Source of the DNA: Dasyornis broadbenti
Lineage: Eukaryota > Chordata > Aves > Passeriformes > Dasyornithidae
Assembly: GCA_013397935.1 (NCBI GenBank)
Contig: VZRN01001317.1
Span: 463,851 to 527,850, forward strand
Length of the DNA stretch: 64,000 nt
Reading direction: 5' to 3'
The notes beneath the pieces were generated by a model, which worked only from the letters and a program-made list of their open reading frames with translations, ran no database searches and had not been told where the DNA came from. Position 1 is the stretch's first letter, and every line of letters starts with the position of its first letter. This document shows, piece by piece, positions 22,442-32,782 of the stretch. The translations under genes were made by a program, and so were the position numbers.

Positions 22442-23840
22442 CTGAAGGCAGAAAGGATGAAACTCAAATATTTCTTTAAGAGTAACTTTCAGCTTTAAGC
22501 ATTTCCAAATGACATGAGAAAAATGTACGTATATAAAATATAACTTCAAGCTTTCTGGATGCAGCTCCCAGCCACGAGTGAAAGCATTTCCCCAGGAGAT
22601 GGCAGGAGCTGCCAGCCCCAGATCATGGCATGGCTGGAATGCACAGCAAATACTGGAGAGTGGATTAACAGGGCAAAGATTCCCTGTCTCAAACATCTAT
22701 TTTTTCCTAAGTCTCTTTGCATCACAGTCCCCCATACATAACCTCAATTATGTCAGTCCAACCTTTACATTTGTTAATTCCTTTAAGGAAACCACACTGG
22801 AAATCTATGCTTGTCCTGGAGTTCACCAGCCTGGGATAAGCTCAAAACTCCACAACAATCAATAAAATAATGAAGCTTATTTAACCTTTCTGTTGCAGCA
22901 ATCTCAGTCCCACTCTTTATTTTTTAAAGCCCTCCAAGGCTCACAGCAAGGCAACAGACTGAGAAAATCAACCATGTGGGATGTCGGAACTGCTGTCTGA
23001 CCCTCAACTGATTCCAGAATGGCCCAAACCAGTCTAACAGCATCATTTCTAACATTAAAAGAAGCCAGCCACAGTAGCTAGAGTTGTCTGCTATAAAACA
23101 CTGAATCCTCACTATTTCATGGACAGCACCAAGTGAACTCCGGTGTGGAGCAATCCCACAGCACGAAGCTTCCAGCACTCTCATGATATGAAATAACTGA
23201 ATATGAAGGAAGTCCAGCAAGGCAAAGGCACACACACAGTCACCCCAGCTGGGTAGGTGGGTTGCACAGATAAACCATGATCTTGGTTACATTGTACAGA
23301 AGCAGCCAGGGAAGAAAATGCAGGATATAGTCCCTTTCCTAGGAGGTTTTATTCATAATTTGAAGGATTGTAGCCAGACTACAGCTGTATGTGGTTTTTA
23401 ATACCTTTCAACTTCTGTTTACGGGAGGAACACTCAAGGTGTTTACATTTATTTTAACACCACTTTCTCTCTAACAAATGAAAAGATCCCATTTTAAACT
23501 CATAGTTTTAGTTCAGCTGCCAGTGTGAGAGAGAATCCCACATTTCAGGTTGTTGTGTCTATCAATTTTTCTTATTTTTACAGTAACCTTGATTACTTCA
23601 GCACACAACATCCTGCTAGACCATCAAGTGAGGTGAATAACACATTCAAAATAAAGGCTGAAACTGCTGAAACTGCTCTGACATGTTTCATCCTTTTTGC
23701 AAAGGTGAACAACGAAGCAGCAAAGCCCCAGGCTCGCTTGCTTGTGTGCACGGCTGTGTCCAAAAGGGACAGCACGTCTCTCGGAGAAGGAAGGAAAGCA
23801 GGCAGGAAGGCACAGAGCTGCAGTGTGTTGTACGTGCTTT
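22442..23840. other. Unassigned DNA with weak exon-like signals
   Basis: No recognised gene or repeat. Minus strand 23113-23196 has acceptor- and donor-like ends around 28 open codons. Plus strand 23584-23632 has a very good acceptor (TTTTTCTTATTTTTACAG) and an AG|GTGAAT donor around 49 bases. Neither matches a protein I know. Confidence 0.4.
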
Positions 23841-23950
23841 GAAGACTGCAAAGAGAAGGGGGTACTTGAGGAACGTCTTCTCTTCGGATGCGTCCTTCTG
23901 TGGCAGCCCTAACTGCTTGGGCTCTGAGAGCCTGAAGCTGTAGGGAAGTG

Positions 23951-23991
<41 letters not shown>

Positions 23992-24600
23992 GCACATTGT
24001 GCCACGGAGTGCAAGGGCGGCAAGTTGCTTGTTGAAGCCGAGAGAGCATTCTTAACCAACTCTGCTTGGGAATGAGCTTCCGGCTGGATTTTTGCAATGC
24101 TCGATAAAGCACCTCGCTCTGCACCTTCTTTCTCCACTTTCTGTGTGCCAGAGAGCTGCCTGTGCCGGTAAGGTGTTCTTTCCGTGCAAGAGAGAAGCAG
24201 ATGAGTCTTCACAGCCCGGCAAGGCTGCGAACAGAAGGGGGTACTCGAGGAACACCTTCTCCTCAGATGCTTCCTCCTGTGGCAGCTCTAACTGATTGAG
24301 TCCTGCAAGCCTGAAGCTGTGGGAAAGTGCTTCTTTCTCTCTCTCGCTTACTCTCTCTCTGCACGGTTCGCCCGGAGTGCAAGGGCTGTGAGTTGCTTGT
24401 TGAAGCAGAGAGAGCATTTCTGGGCTAACTCTGATTGGGAATGAGCTTTCTGCTGTATTTTCGCAATGGTCTCCAAAGGGCACACAAGAACTTTGCTCTG
24501 TGCCTTCTTTCTTCACCTTCTGTGCTCCAGAGAGCTGCTTGGGCCAGTAAGGTGCTCTCTCTGCACAGAGACCGAATCAGGCGCCTTTTTGCAGCCCGGC
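23841..24600. repeat. Two direct copies of a 380-bp unit
   Basis: Copy 1 (23841-24220) and copy 2 (24221-24600) align along their length at a constant offset of about 380, both ending in CAGCCCGGC. Shared landmarks include GTACT.GAGGAAC, TGTGGCAGC, GCCTGAAGCTGT, GTTGCTTGTTGAAGC, GGGAATGAGCTT and CAGAGAGCTGC. By eye they are roughly 80% identical, so the duplication is old. A third copy starts at 24601 and breaks after about 30 bases. No coding frame is conserved between the copies. I do not recognise the unit as CR1. Confidence 0.88.
23951..23989. repeat. (TC)n microsatellite
   Basis: A nearly pure TC run inside copy 1 of the 380-bp unit. The matching place in copy 2 (about 24333-24360) has a shorter, interrupted TC tract, so the run expanded after duplication. 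Confidence 0.95.
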
Positions 24601-24834
24601 AAGGCTGCGAACAGAAGAGTCACTTGCTTTCCTCTCCATGCAAGAGAGCAGCTCACTGGCACAAGCAGCTCTCTGGAGCACAGAAGGCAAAGAAAGAAGG
24701 TGCACAGCAGCGTGCTTGTGTGCACTTTGGAGAGCATCGTGAAAATCCGGCAGAAAGCTCTTTCCCAGGCAGAGTTAACCCAGAAATGTTCTCTCTGCTT
24801 CAACAAGCAACTCGCAGCCCTTGCACTCTGTGGC
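24374..24834. repeat. Inverted repeat: arms 24374-24551 and 24650-24834
   Basis: The reverse complement of 24650-24834 matches 24374-24551 (and the corresponding part of copy 1, about 24005-24175). Examples are GTTGCTTGTTGAAGCAGAGA and CTTCTGTGCTCCAGAGAGCT in the left arm, both found reversed in the right arm. Hand alignment gives about 20 differences over 180 bases. The loop is about 100 bases. A transcript through it would fold into a long imperfect hairpin. Confidence 0.85.
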
Positions 24835-24914
24835 ACAACGTGCAAACATTTATTAACAGCACATCGTTTTTTCATATTGTAGCATTTATCAGTTGAAATA
24901 TGTACTTTTTATAG

Positions 24915-25004
24915 ACACTGAGAGTATCACTGATAATAACAGTGAGACATCAGTTACCGAGTTGTGGAAGAAAAACCAGGAACATAAAAGAGGATGTTTT
25001 AAAG
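24915..25004 (+). CDS. Possible 90-bp exon, unknown
   Basis: An acceptor-like TACTTTTTATAG and an AAAG|GTAATC donor bracket 90 bases with two open frames, one reading TESITDNNSETSVTELW and one reading TLRVSLIITVRHQL. Reading through the donor in the first frame would add a hydrophobic LWLVILSFVLIFMM segment that could span a membrane. Two competing frames and no family match mean this may be non-coding or chance. Confidence 0.15.
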
Positions 25005-26120
25005 GTAATCCAGACATGATTTCGAGAGGTTATCAGCTATGGCTGGTAATTCTCTCTTTTGTTCTAATATTCATGATGCCCATAGCCACAGGTAGACTTG
25101 TCTTCCGTATGTAATGCTCTACATGTACCCTTACACCAAGGCAGGGCTGGGTTATGGGCTCTGGGACTGATCGTTGGGTAGTTTCACTTCTCTCTTAGGA
25201 AGAGTAACCAAACACAGAGAGTAGTACAGCTGATGTTTTTTTAATGGACAGTGCTGTTGGAAAGGTACGTTTTGGTAGCTCCCTGAGATCTGTGGGTATC
25301 TCTGTAATATAACTGGGGAAATTTTTCAGGGCCAAACTGTCAAATCTCCAGTGCTGCCTGTTCCTCAGAGTCCCACTCGCATCTTGTACTCTGGGCAAAG
25401 AGGTTTACCCAGAGAAAGATCACAGCAGGGCTGTAGCATAAATCACACTGAGATGGGGTGTGTGCATGTATTAAAGAGAAGAGGGAAGACAGGAAGCTGA
25501 ACGTGCCTGCACATTTAAGGGAAAACACTTCCAAGGGTACTTCACTGGTCTACCATAGCTCTTTGGCTAGTGCACATTTGTTTTCCCACTTCCCGGATGA
25601 GCCTGCTTTGCTGGGAGGTCTCAGAGCACACACAACATGCCTGTGAGATGTTGGCTGATACACTGAGTGTTTATGTTCTCTTCCCATGTATTTTGAAGGA
25701 TTCCCTGATGTATGAAAACCTTTGGTTGTTTCCCATACCTGTCACCTGGCTGTACCAAAAGATGAGCATTCGCAACCAACAAACGCTCATGTGAGTTCAC
25801 AGTATGTTAATGAGTGCTGCTCCACAGCTGCTGTGTGGCTCTTCAGACGCAGAACTGAATGGCATCATCCATTGGGATGTAGCAAAACACTGCTTCTGTG
25901 CCCTGATTTGCCTGTAAAGCTGTCAGTGGATGGCTCAGGGCCATCTTTAAGGGAACAACTTTCTCTAATTACAAGCAGATGTGCTGGAAGGGCTGTCTAA
26001 TAGGAAGAGCAAGGCACCTTCATCCTTCTGGTAATTTTAATACTTCCTCTTAGATGATCAGCACATCTGTGGTCTCACAGTGGAAAAAGAATGAAGGTGT
26101 TGTAAGCCTTCATTTAAGCA

Positions 26121-26175
26121 CCATCTGTGAGGTGCTTTGAGATTCCTGGGATGGAAGAAGGATAGTGATGGATGT
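26121..26175 (+). repeat. Possible ancient interspersed-repeat fossil
   Basis: The string CACCATCTGTGAGGTGCTTT, then GAGATTCCTGGGATGGAAGA, resembles the GTGCTTTGAGATCC..GGATGAAAGGCGCTA tail seen in old amniote repeats. It is short and diverged. Confidence 0.35.
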
Positions 26176-28109
26176 GTGTGCTGATATATCATGGAAATCA
26201 GCAATGTATTTTAGGGTGTGAGGAGCAATTTGTAATAGTCTGTGTTAGACTGTGGATGGCAATTTGCTGTAATTACACCACGGATTTGTTTGCATCAGCT
26301 TCATGCACAGCCTTGTTCCTTTTCATGCAGTTCAGGAATCTGACAGGAGATGGTTGATTTCCTACATTCATACACTTCAGAGAAGAATTTTAAAAACTTG
26401 AAAGTGTCAATAGTGCTTTAGTGGTTTCATGAAACTGTTGATTTTTTTAATTGGTTTTATTAAGCTGCTGGTTTACAACAGATGGGTTAATTTATCTCAC
26501 TATGTCTTTATATTTAGGTGGTTCCCATCTCCATGGGACCTGTGTGCCTCCCAAGTATTTTCAAACAGAAGAAAGCCTTTCCTTCTCTGCCTTTCTATCT
26601 AGCCACTAAGAGGAACAGCTTGATTAGTTTACAGGGTTTGGATTTCTTGGGCTGGGTACTAGCATTCTTTGCATGATTGTGCGTGAAGAAATGAAGCTCA
26701 GGAGACAAGTTTTGCATTTGCTTCTGACTGCATTCAGATCTGAGTTATTTCTGTCTCTACGAGGCAAAGTAAGTTCCACAGTGCAGAAATACTGCCTGGG
26801 AAATAGGAAACTCCCACAGTCTTTTCTCAGCCCTTGGTCAACGGTGGCAGTGCTTCAGCAGGAACTGGCTATGGAAGATTATGAAGGGCTTTGAATATCA
26901 GAAAAGAAGACCAAAGTCTGCACTTAGTGAGAATCTAGGGTGAGCAAAGCACCACACTGCTCTTCTTTACAAAGCAGACATCTGTTGTATTTTACACTCA
27001 CTGTAGTTTAGTTCAAAGCAGAGAGAATTGCAGTAATTAAGCTGCAAGACACAATTTATGCACCAGTGTGTCCACGCATGCACTCCTTAGGATGAGGCGC
27101 AATCTTCTGGCCAGACCCACCTGGAAGAGGGCATTTCTGCTGAAATGGTTGTTCAGCCATGCACTGGCAGTGTGGAGGACACAGGCACCCTAAGGCTGTG
27201 AGACAGATGCAGCAGCTGACCAAGCAACTGTGCTGCTGTTGGGATGTGAAGAAAATGTTCAACACAAAATTGAGCACAGAGATCAATCTGCACAGTCCAG
27301 AATGGCAGGTCCTAAACAAGCCACCAGACCAAAGAGATACCAGCATCGTTGACCATTTCACTGTTCCCACAAGACAGAATTCTACAGAGTTTAAGTTCCA
27401 TTATGATATTGAAAGCAGTTGGCTTCTGGGGACACCAGAGATCTCTGCAAAGAGTATCCCAGTCATTTCTTGTGAACGTGTACATCATCTGATGTGAGTT
27501 AGTCCTGTAGTAGAGTAGAGTTTAGAAGAGCCTTTTACAACCCATCTACCACCTGCAGCCACATGCCATGAAACAATTATGAGGAGTTTCAGTTGTTATG
27601 AACTCAGGCCTGCCCATGCTAGCCTTAACCTTTCTGGTCTGGGCAATCTGAGCTTTGTAAACACGGTGGCATGAATCTTACCAAGCTTGCCAGGGGCTGT
27701 GGAGACATTTGTAGGTTGATGCCACCAAGTCTTCATTACTAGGAGCATCCTGTAAGCTGGAATCCATTTAGCTCAGCTGTGCCTGTTAAGTGTTCACTTC
27801 ACGCTTTTCTCCTGTCTATGGACAGGTTGTGGTGTTTCCGTGCCGATGTTCAGCTCTTTTTCACTTCTTTTATCTTCTTGCCTTTTCTGCCACAGGCCAT
27901 CAGAGCATCCCTTCATGCCGTGTGACAGGGAAGGTGGATAGGAGAGTTCTCTAGAGTAGTTAGGGCTTAGGGACGGACAGGGTTTCACCACTTCTATCTC
28001 TACCGTGCCTCTTGGCTAGCGTAGATGTTCTGCAAGTCTGATTCAACATGATGGCACATGCTGAATTAAGAAATTAACATTTGCCTTACTTAGATGGATG
28101 TTCATTTTG

Positions 28110-29620
28110 GTGTCTCTCCCCCTCTGCTCCTCAGCCTAGGCACGAGGCCAGCGGCACAATTCAGCTCGGAGTCCCCGCTGCTCTCTGGCGTTCTGTGGAA
28201 GATGCGACACGTTTAAAAGGCACAAATGCCCACCGAGCCCAAGAGCAGCACAGCTCTGCGGCAGCACACGCACAAGGCTGGTTTAAAACCAGCCACCGCT
28301 GGAGATTGGGGTCCCTGCAGGAACCCCCCGGCGCTGCTCCGGTTGGGTGCGCGGCTGCTCGGGACGGAGCCCGCGGGCAGCGTGTAACCCCGCAAAGCTC
28401 CGGGCGCCTGGGTAAGCCCCGGGCTCAGCCGACCATCGGCAGTAGTGTCCCCGCACCACGGGATGTCACTACGGAGCCAGTGGGCACGTTTGCATTTCGC
28501 TGCATTTTATTGCCTTTCCTCTAGTGCTGTGACCGCACCTCACTGAGGGCACCGCTGCCTTCAGCGGGCTCTGGGGCCGCCGAGCGCATCGGGCACCGCC
28601 GCGCCCGCCGCGTCCCCTGCGGGCACCGGGCAGCCCGCTCATCACTGGGGTGGAGAAAATTTTCGCCTCCCAAATAATCTCTGCCTCTCGGGAACGGCAC
28701 TGCCTACCCACTCTGCCCGGGGACCAAGGGACCGTGACGCCGCTGTCGCCCGGGGGCTGCGGGCAGCCGGGCCCCGAGAGCAGAGCCCGGGCTGCGGGGG
28801 ACGTTCGCATCCAACCCCGGACCATCGCGGAAGGAGGAGGGGGGCGAAAGCGGGTTCACTTCCGCCTGGCTGCAGGAACCACAAGCCCCCAGAATATATT
28901 AGAATAATAATAATAATAGAAAGGTTCCCCCCCCCACCCCAGCCCCGTTTTTGTCCCCTGGGAAGGAGGGGTGGAGAGCAGAGCAGCGAGGCTGCCGGCG
29001 GGCGGATCGATGTGGAGCCAGTGAGGCACCGCGGCGGCCCCAGCTCCCCGCCGGCACCGCGGCCGCGGCCGGCAGGACAAGCGCAGCCTCCCCGCGGAGA
29101 GGCCAGGGAGAAGGTCTGTGCTTTGCCTTTGTACCTTGCGTGCCTGGCACGGCTGTGCCCTGGGCGGAGGGGCTGGGCGGGCTCCTGGCAGCCCGCGGCC
29201 CTTGCAGCCACCCCGCCGCGGCAACAAAGCCCAGCCGGGGCTCCGAGCGGGGCTGCAGCTTGCGGGGGGCTGGGGAGAGCCCCGAGCTCTTTGTCAGCAC
29301 CCGGCTCTCTTCGGTAGTTCCCAAATCTATGCCTTCTAACCGCCCTGAACCCTATCCTGTGGCGGGGAGTCTGGTTCGTTTGAGGCTTCAGGGAGAACTG
29401 GCTCCATGGAGAAGGCTCTGGCATGTGCCTGGCGGTGCTGGTTGGGCCTGGGTGCTGCGGAACCGGGATGCCGCGCTGCCGGCTGTCGCTGCAGGCAGGC
29501 ACAGGGAGCCTGGCGCGGGGCGGGAGGGGAGGGGAGGCCAAAGGCTCTGCAGGCTCCTTGTGTGAGCCACCGGTGAGCCAGGCTACCTGCCCGCTGCACC
29601 AAGGTGAGGGCCAGAGATGC
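28110..29620. promoter_or_regulatory. CpG island, probable promoter of an unidentified gene
   Basis: Dense CpG, high GC and GC-box-like runs (for example GGGGCGGGAGGGGAGGGG near 29516) cover about 1.5 kb in an AT-rich neighbourhood. Plus-strand donor-like sites are at 29573 (CCG|GTGAGC) and 29604 (AAG|GTGAGG). The long minus-strand open frame (28642-29622, 326 codons) and several overlapping frames on both strands are typical of stop-poor GC-rich DNA and are not called as genes. By mammalian gene order the next gene after TBX22 is TENT5D (FAM46D), with a non-coding first exon, so it is the best candidate; a leftward transcript is also possible. Confidence 0.7.
28901..28919. repeat. (AAT)n microsatellite inside the CpG island
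   Basis: Short AATAATAATAAT tract followed by a C-run (28927-28935) within otherwise GC-rich sequence. Confidence 0.85.
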
Positions 29621-29639
29621 ACCTTACCATGCTAGATGC

Positions 29640-32600
29640 ACCTTCAGTGACTTGCCATTCAATTATCTTAAGATGAGTTGCTTTTCACATATTAAACATT
29701 TCCCAACTTTTGTCTTGTTATTTTTAATCTGGAGGCCCAGCAGGATGGTCTTGAGTGTCTTTACATGAGTCACTTCCAGACTCACAGGAAGATGGTAACT
29801 GGAATGGGCTGCCTTTGAAGCCAGTCACAGCCTAAAACTCATCTCGCCAGTGACATAATCCATCTGCCTGTCTAGCCATTCCCGGTTTGGATCTGATGCC
29901 CTAGTTTAACGGATCACCATCAACTGGCTGAGCTGTTTAAGAGATTGGTAATGGTAAATACAATATTAGAAGTAGAGATGAGCACTGTGAACTGGTATTG
30001 AAACAAGACAGAAGGTTAAATTAGCCACCCTCCCCTTGGGCCAGGTGCAGAGCCCCCCTCTGTCCCGTTGCTGTCACTTCAGTGCAGCATTCAGGTTTTC
30101 TCTCTTGGCCGACTTGGCATACTCTGTCCAACAGCAATAGTGAGCACTGAGATCCCGTAGAAACTTTGTTGCAGCAAAATCTCTAACACTGAGAGAAGTC
30201 CCAGCAGGGATGACTTACTGGCTGCTGGAACACTCTCTTTGCATGCTTTTTAAAGAAGTAATTGCTCTAATGAATGATTGTACCCCTACATGTAAATAGT
30301 TTTCTTCACAAAGGTGAAACCTGTGGTCTGTGTGTCTTCAAGTCATTCTTATCAGAGTGAGAATTGTCAGGACCATGTAAAGATTCAAGTTAGGATAAAT
30401 ATATATTAACTGAGAAAATAAGTGTATTGACTGCTGTGATCTCTGGTCTACTTTTAAAAGGTAGAGAGGCTGACAAGCTGAATGGGCAGGGCTATTCCAA
30501 TAGCTCTGATGTTGAAGGTAACCTCTTAACTAGGAATCATAAATGTGCTGATTCTGTTTATATTTATCTTCATTCTTTTAAAATTTGTTTTTGATGTCTA
30601 AGAGAGCAGAACACCTTGAGTTGAAGAGTGCTTTGTTGCCTCAAATCTGTACACTGGTAGCTGAGCATTGTCCTTTGGAAATCTTGCCAGAAGCCTGCAC
30701 AATTTAATATTACTTTAATGTATAGCAACATATAAGGAAAGTGATTTGCTTAAGACTAGTGAAAGACTGGGGAAAAACTCCTGGCCTCTCACTGCCTGGT
30801 GCCTGAACTTCCAGTTCCATTGCCCCTTTTTGTCCAGCCAGAAGTGTGGCAGCTAGAGTTGTTTAGGAGCTACACTCTCTCCTTTCTGAACCTTTTACAG
30901 GAACTACAGTCACAAGAGGGAAGAGGGAAGAGAAAGCATGAATGTTCAGTCTAGACAGACATCCAGAAATGAAGGTATGGCACAGAAGGAATGAGAAGCA
31001 CTGAGCTAATGCAGTCTGAGAGCTGTTTCATGAAAAAAATAAAAACTGGTCCATTTGTCATCTTGCTCATTTCCTTTTATGAAGTCTGAAGGTGTGTTGA
31101 AAACAGTTTAAAGTTCATGTTCTGGAGCAGGTGGATTAAGCTGTGGGAAAGTGGAGTGACTTCTCAGTGGTCCTGCAGTCACAGCCTCACATAGCATCCA
31201 GCTGGGATGCGAGCGTCTCATGGTGTGATTACTTGCAAAGAGTTTTAACAGTGGGCTGTAGAACACAGTTACTGTTTTGCTTGTGAATCTTCAGAGGAAG
31301 GGAAATCATTTTCTTTGATTCTGCTTCCCTTTGAATAACTTCTTTTGAGGTCCCTTCAGCCTGTGATGTGACTTGAATTTCTGGTGGGGACAGGATGCAA
31401 CTCTGGCTTCTTGGTCAGCTGGAGAGGAAAGCCCTACCTGGTTAGGTGGTTATGTAGATCTGCTGCTGTAATATGGTTGACAGCTACAATGGCGTGGTTA
31501 GGTCTAACTCACCTTGGTATCTTTCGTGTATCTTTCATGTAAACTGAGTCTTGTGAAGGTAATCATCACAGTCAGTTACACTCAACTGTGAGCTTATAAA
31601 AATATAAACAAACATATACAAATATAAACATGTGCCTTAGCACGGAGACAAGTGGGTAGGAGTAAAAGCAGTAAAATATTAACCTTGGATTATATTGTTC
31701 ATTGCAAAGATGTCAAAATAAGGGAGAGGTGCTTTACCTGCTAATGAAGTACAGTCCTGAAAGGTAGAAGTACAATGTAGTGCTGAACAGTATGGTACAG
31801 GTAGAGCCATCCCTCTGCCATCGGCAGCAGTGATCCAGAGCACAAATATTTCTGTATCTGTTGTCTGATGTAGGCGTTTCAAATGCTGAGATTTCATCTT
31901 GGTCTGTAAAAACTAGGGTAACATGTCCCCTAAAAGCCTTACCAGCAGTTGCAATGTTATTTGAATGCTGTTGTGTGGATTTCTCTTTTAAACTGGGTTT
32001 ACTCTCCAAAAGCCAGGGAAATCTGAATATTTATCTGCATTAGCAGAATGGTATTAAATACAAAATCCTTAGCTGCCATGAATATTTATTCTTATCTTAG
32101 CTGGCTTCAAACTGCATCTCTGGCTGATTGCCATCCCTGAAGGTTATTTTCACAGAGGTTTTGGAGTGGACGCTCACACACTGATACACCTCCAGATTTC
32201 ATGTTCCCAGATATTTCTAAACAGATTGTCAGTGGTTGGCAAACAACTACATGAAAACAGTCAGTCAGTGAGGAACGTATGGGCCCAAAAATACCTTTGG
32301 GCATCAATAGATATCACTTTAAATCATCAGATCATAACTATTTCAGGATATGTAAATACTCCCAGTCTCTCACAGTGCTCTTTTAAGATTGAGTGCCTTG
32401 AAATTGGCCTCCTAGTTGAAGCCTTAGCCCTTCAGATACCATAAGATACATTTTGAGATCCTATAGGATTTTTTCTTTTGAAAACACCCCAGTAATCTTC
32501 TTTGTGGTCTAGTGGTCCGTAGTCACAGATCTGTTGAGCACAGCAGGGTGTGTATAGAATCTCCCTCGACACACTGAGACCATGGCGGATGAAGTGTTCA

Positions 32601-32679
32601 TTGAGTGCACTGGAGGAGGTTTCTTAGTGTAGAGCTCTTCAGGGTGGGTGCTGGCCCTTGTGGGTATTTTCTAGGCAGC
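29640..32679. other. Probable intron or intergenic DNA
   Basis: No supported exon. An ancient MIR-like fossil lies at 30735-30820. A short A/T-rich repeat of ATAAACA units lies at 31598-31631. Composition is even and AT-leaning. Confidence 0.6.
30735..30820 (-). repeat. MIR-like SINE fossil
   Basis: The stretch AAGGAAAGTGATTTGCTTAA through AAACTCCTGGCCTCTCACTG follows the order of reverse-oriented MIR/CORE-SINE landmarks (GTGACTTGCCCAAGGTCA, then GAACCCAGG..TCCTG). It is strongly diverged. Confidence 0.45.
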
Positions 32680-32782
32680 AGTGTGGTTACTGGGGTTGTC
32701 CTGGGCAGGGCCAGGAGTTGGACTTGATGATCCTTGTGGGTTCCTTTCAGCTCAGGATATTCTGTGGTTCTGTGATTCTATG
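32680..32782 (+). mobile_element. CR1 LINE 3'-terminal fragment
   Basis: Sense orientation: GGGCCAGGAGTTGGACTTGA, TGATCCTTGTGGGTTCC, CTCAGGATATTCTGTGGTTC and the diagnostic tail GTGATTCTATGA. Only the last 100 bp or so of the element remain. Confidence 0.85.

Larger units (their letters stand above)
24840..28100. other. Unassigned DNA between the hairpin and the CpG island
   Basis: No recognised gene. 25199-25264 has strong splice-like ends on the plus strand (CTTCTCTCTTAG and AAAG|GTACGT) but all three frames contain stops, so it could only be non-coding. 26121-26172 (CATCTGTGAGGTGCTTTGAG and onward) resembles the end of an ancient amniote interspersed repeat. Open frames at 26673-26894 and 27159-27497 match nothing I know. 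Confidence 0.5.

Noticed and set aside
23113..23196. Minus-strand 84-base exon-like segment (28 open codons)
   Set aside because: Its phase does not fit the downstream candidate exon at 22377-22441, and no family match is seen.
25199..25264. Strong splice-flanked segment considered as coding
   Set aside because: All three plus-strand frames contain stops; kept only as a possible non-coding exon.
28642..29622. 326-codon minus-strand open frame in the CpG island
   Set aside because: Several long frames overlap on both strands here, as expected where stop codons are rare in GC-rich DNA. The translation is low-complexity Gly/Ala/Pro/Arg with no domain.
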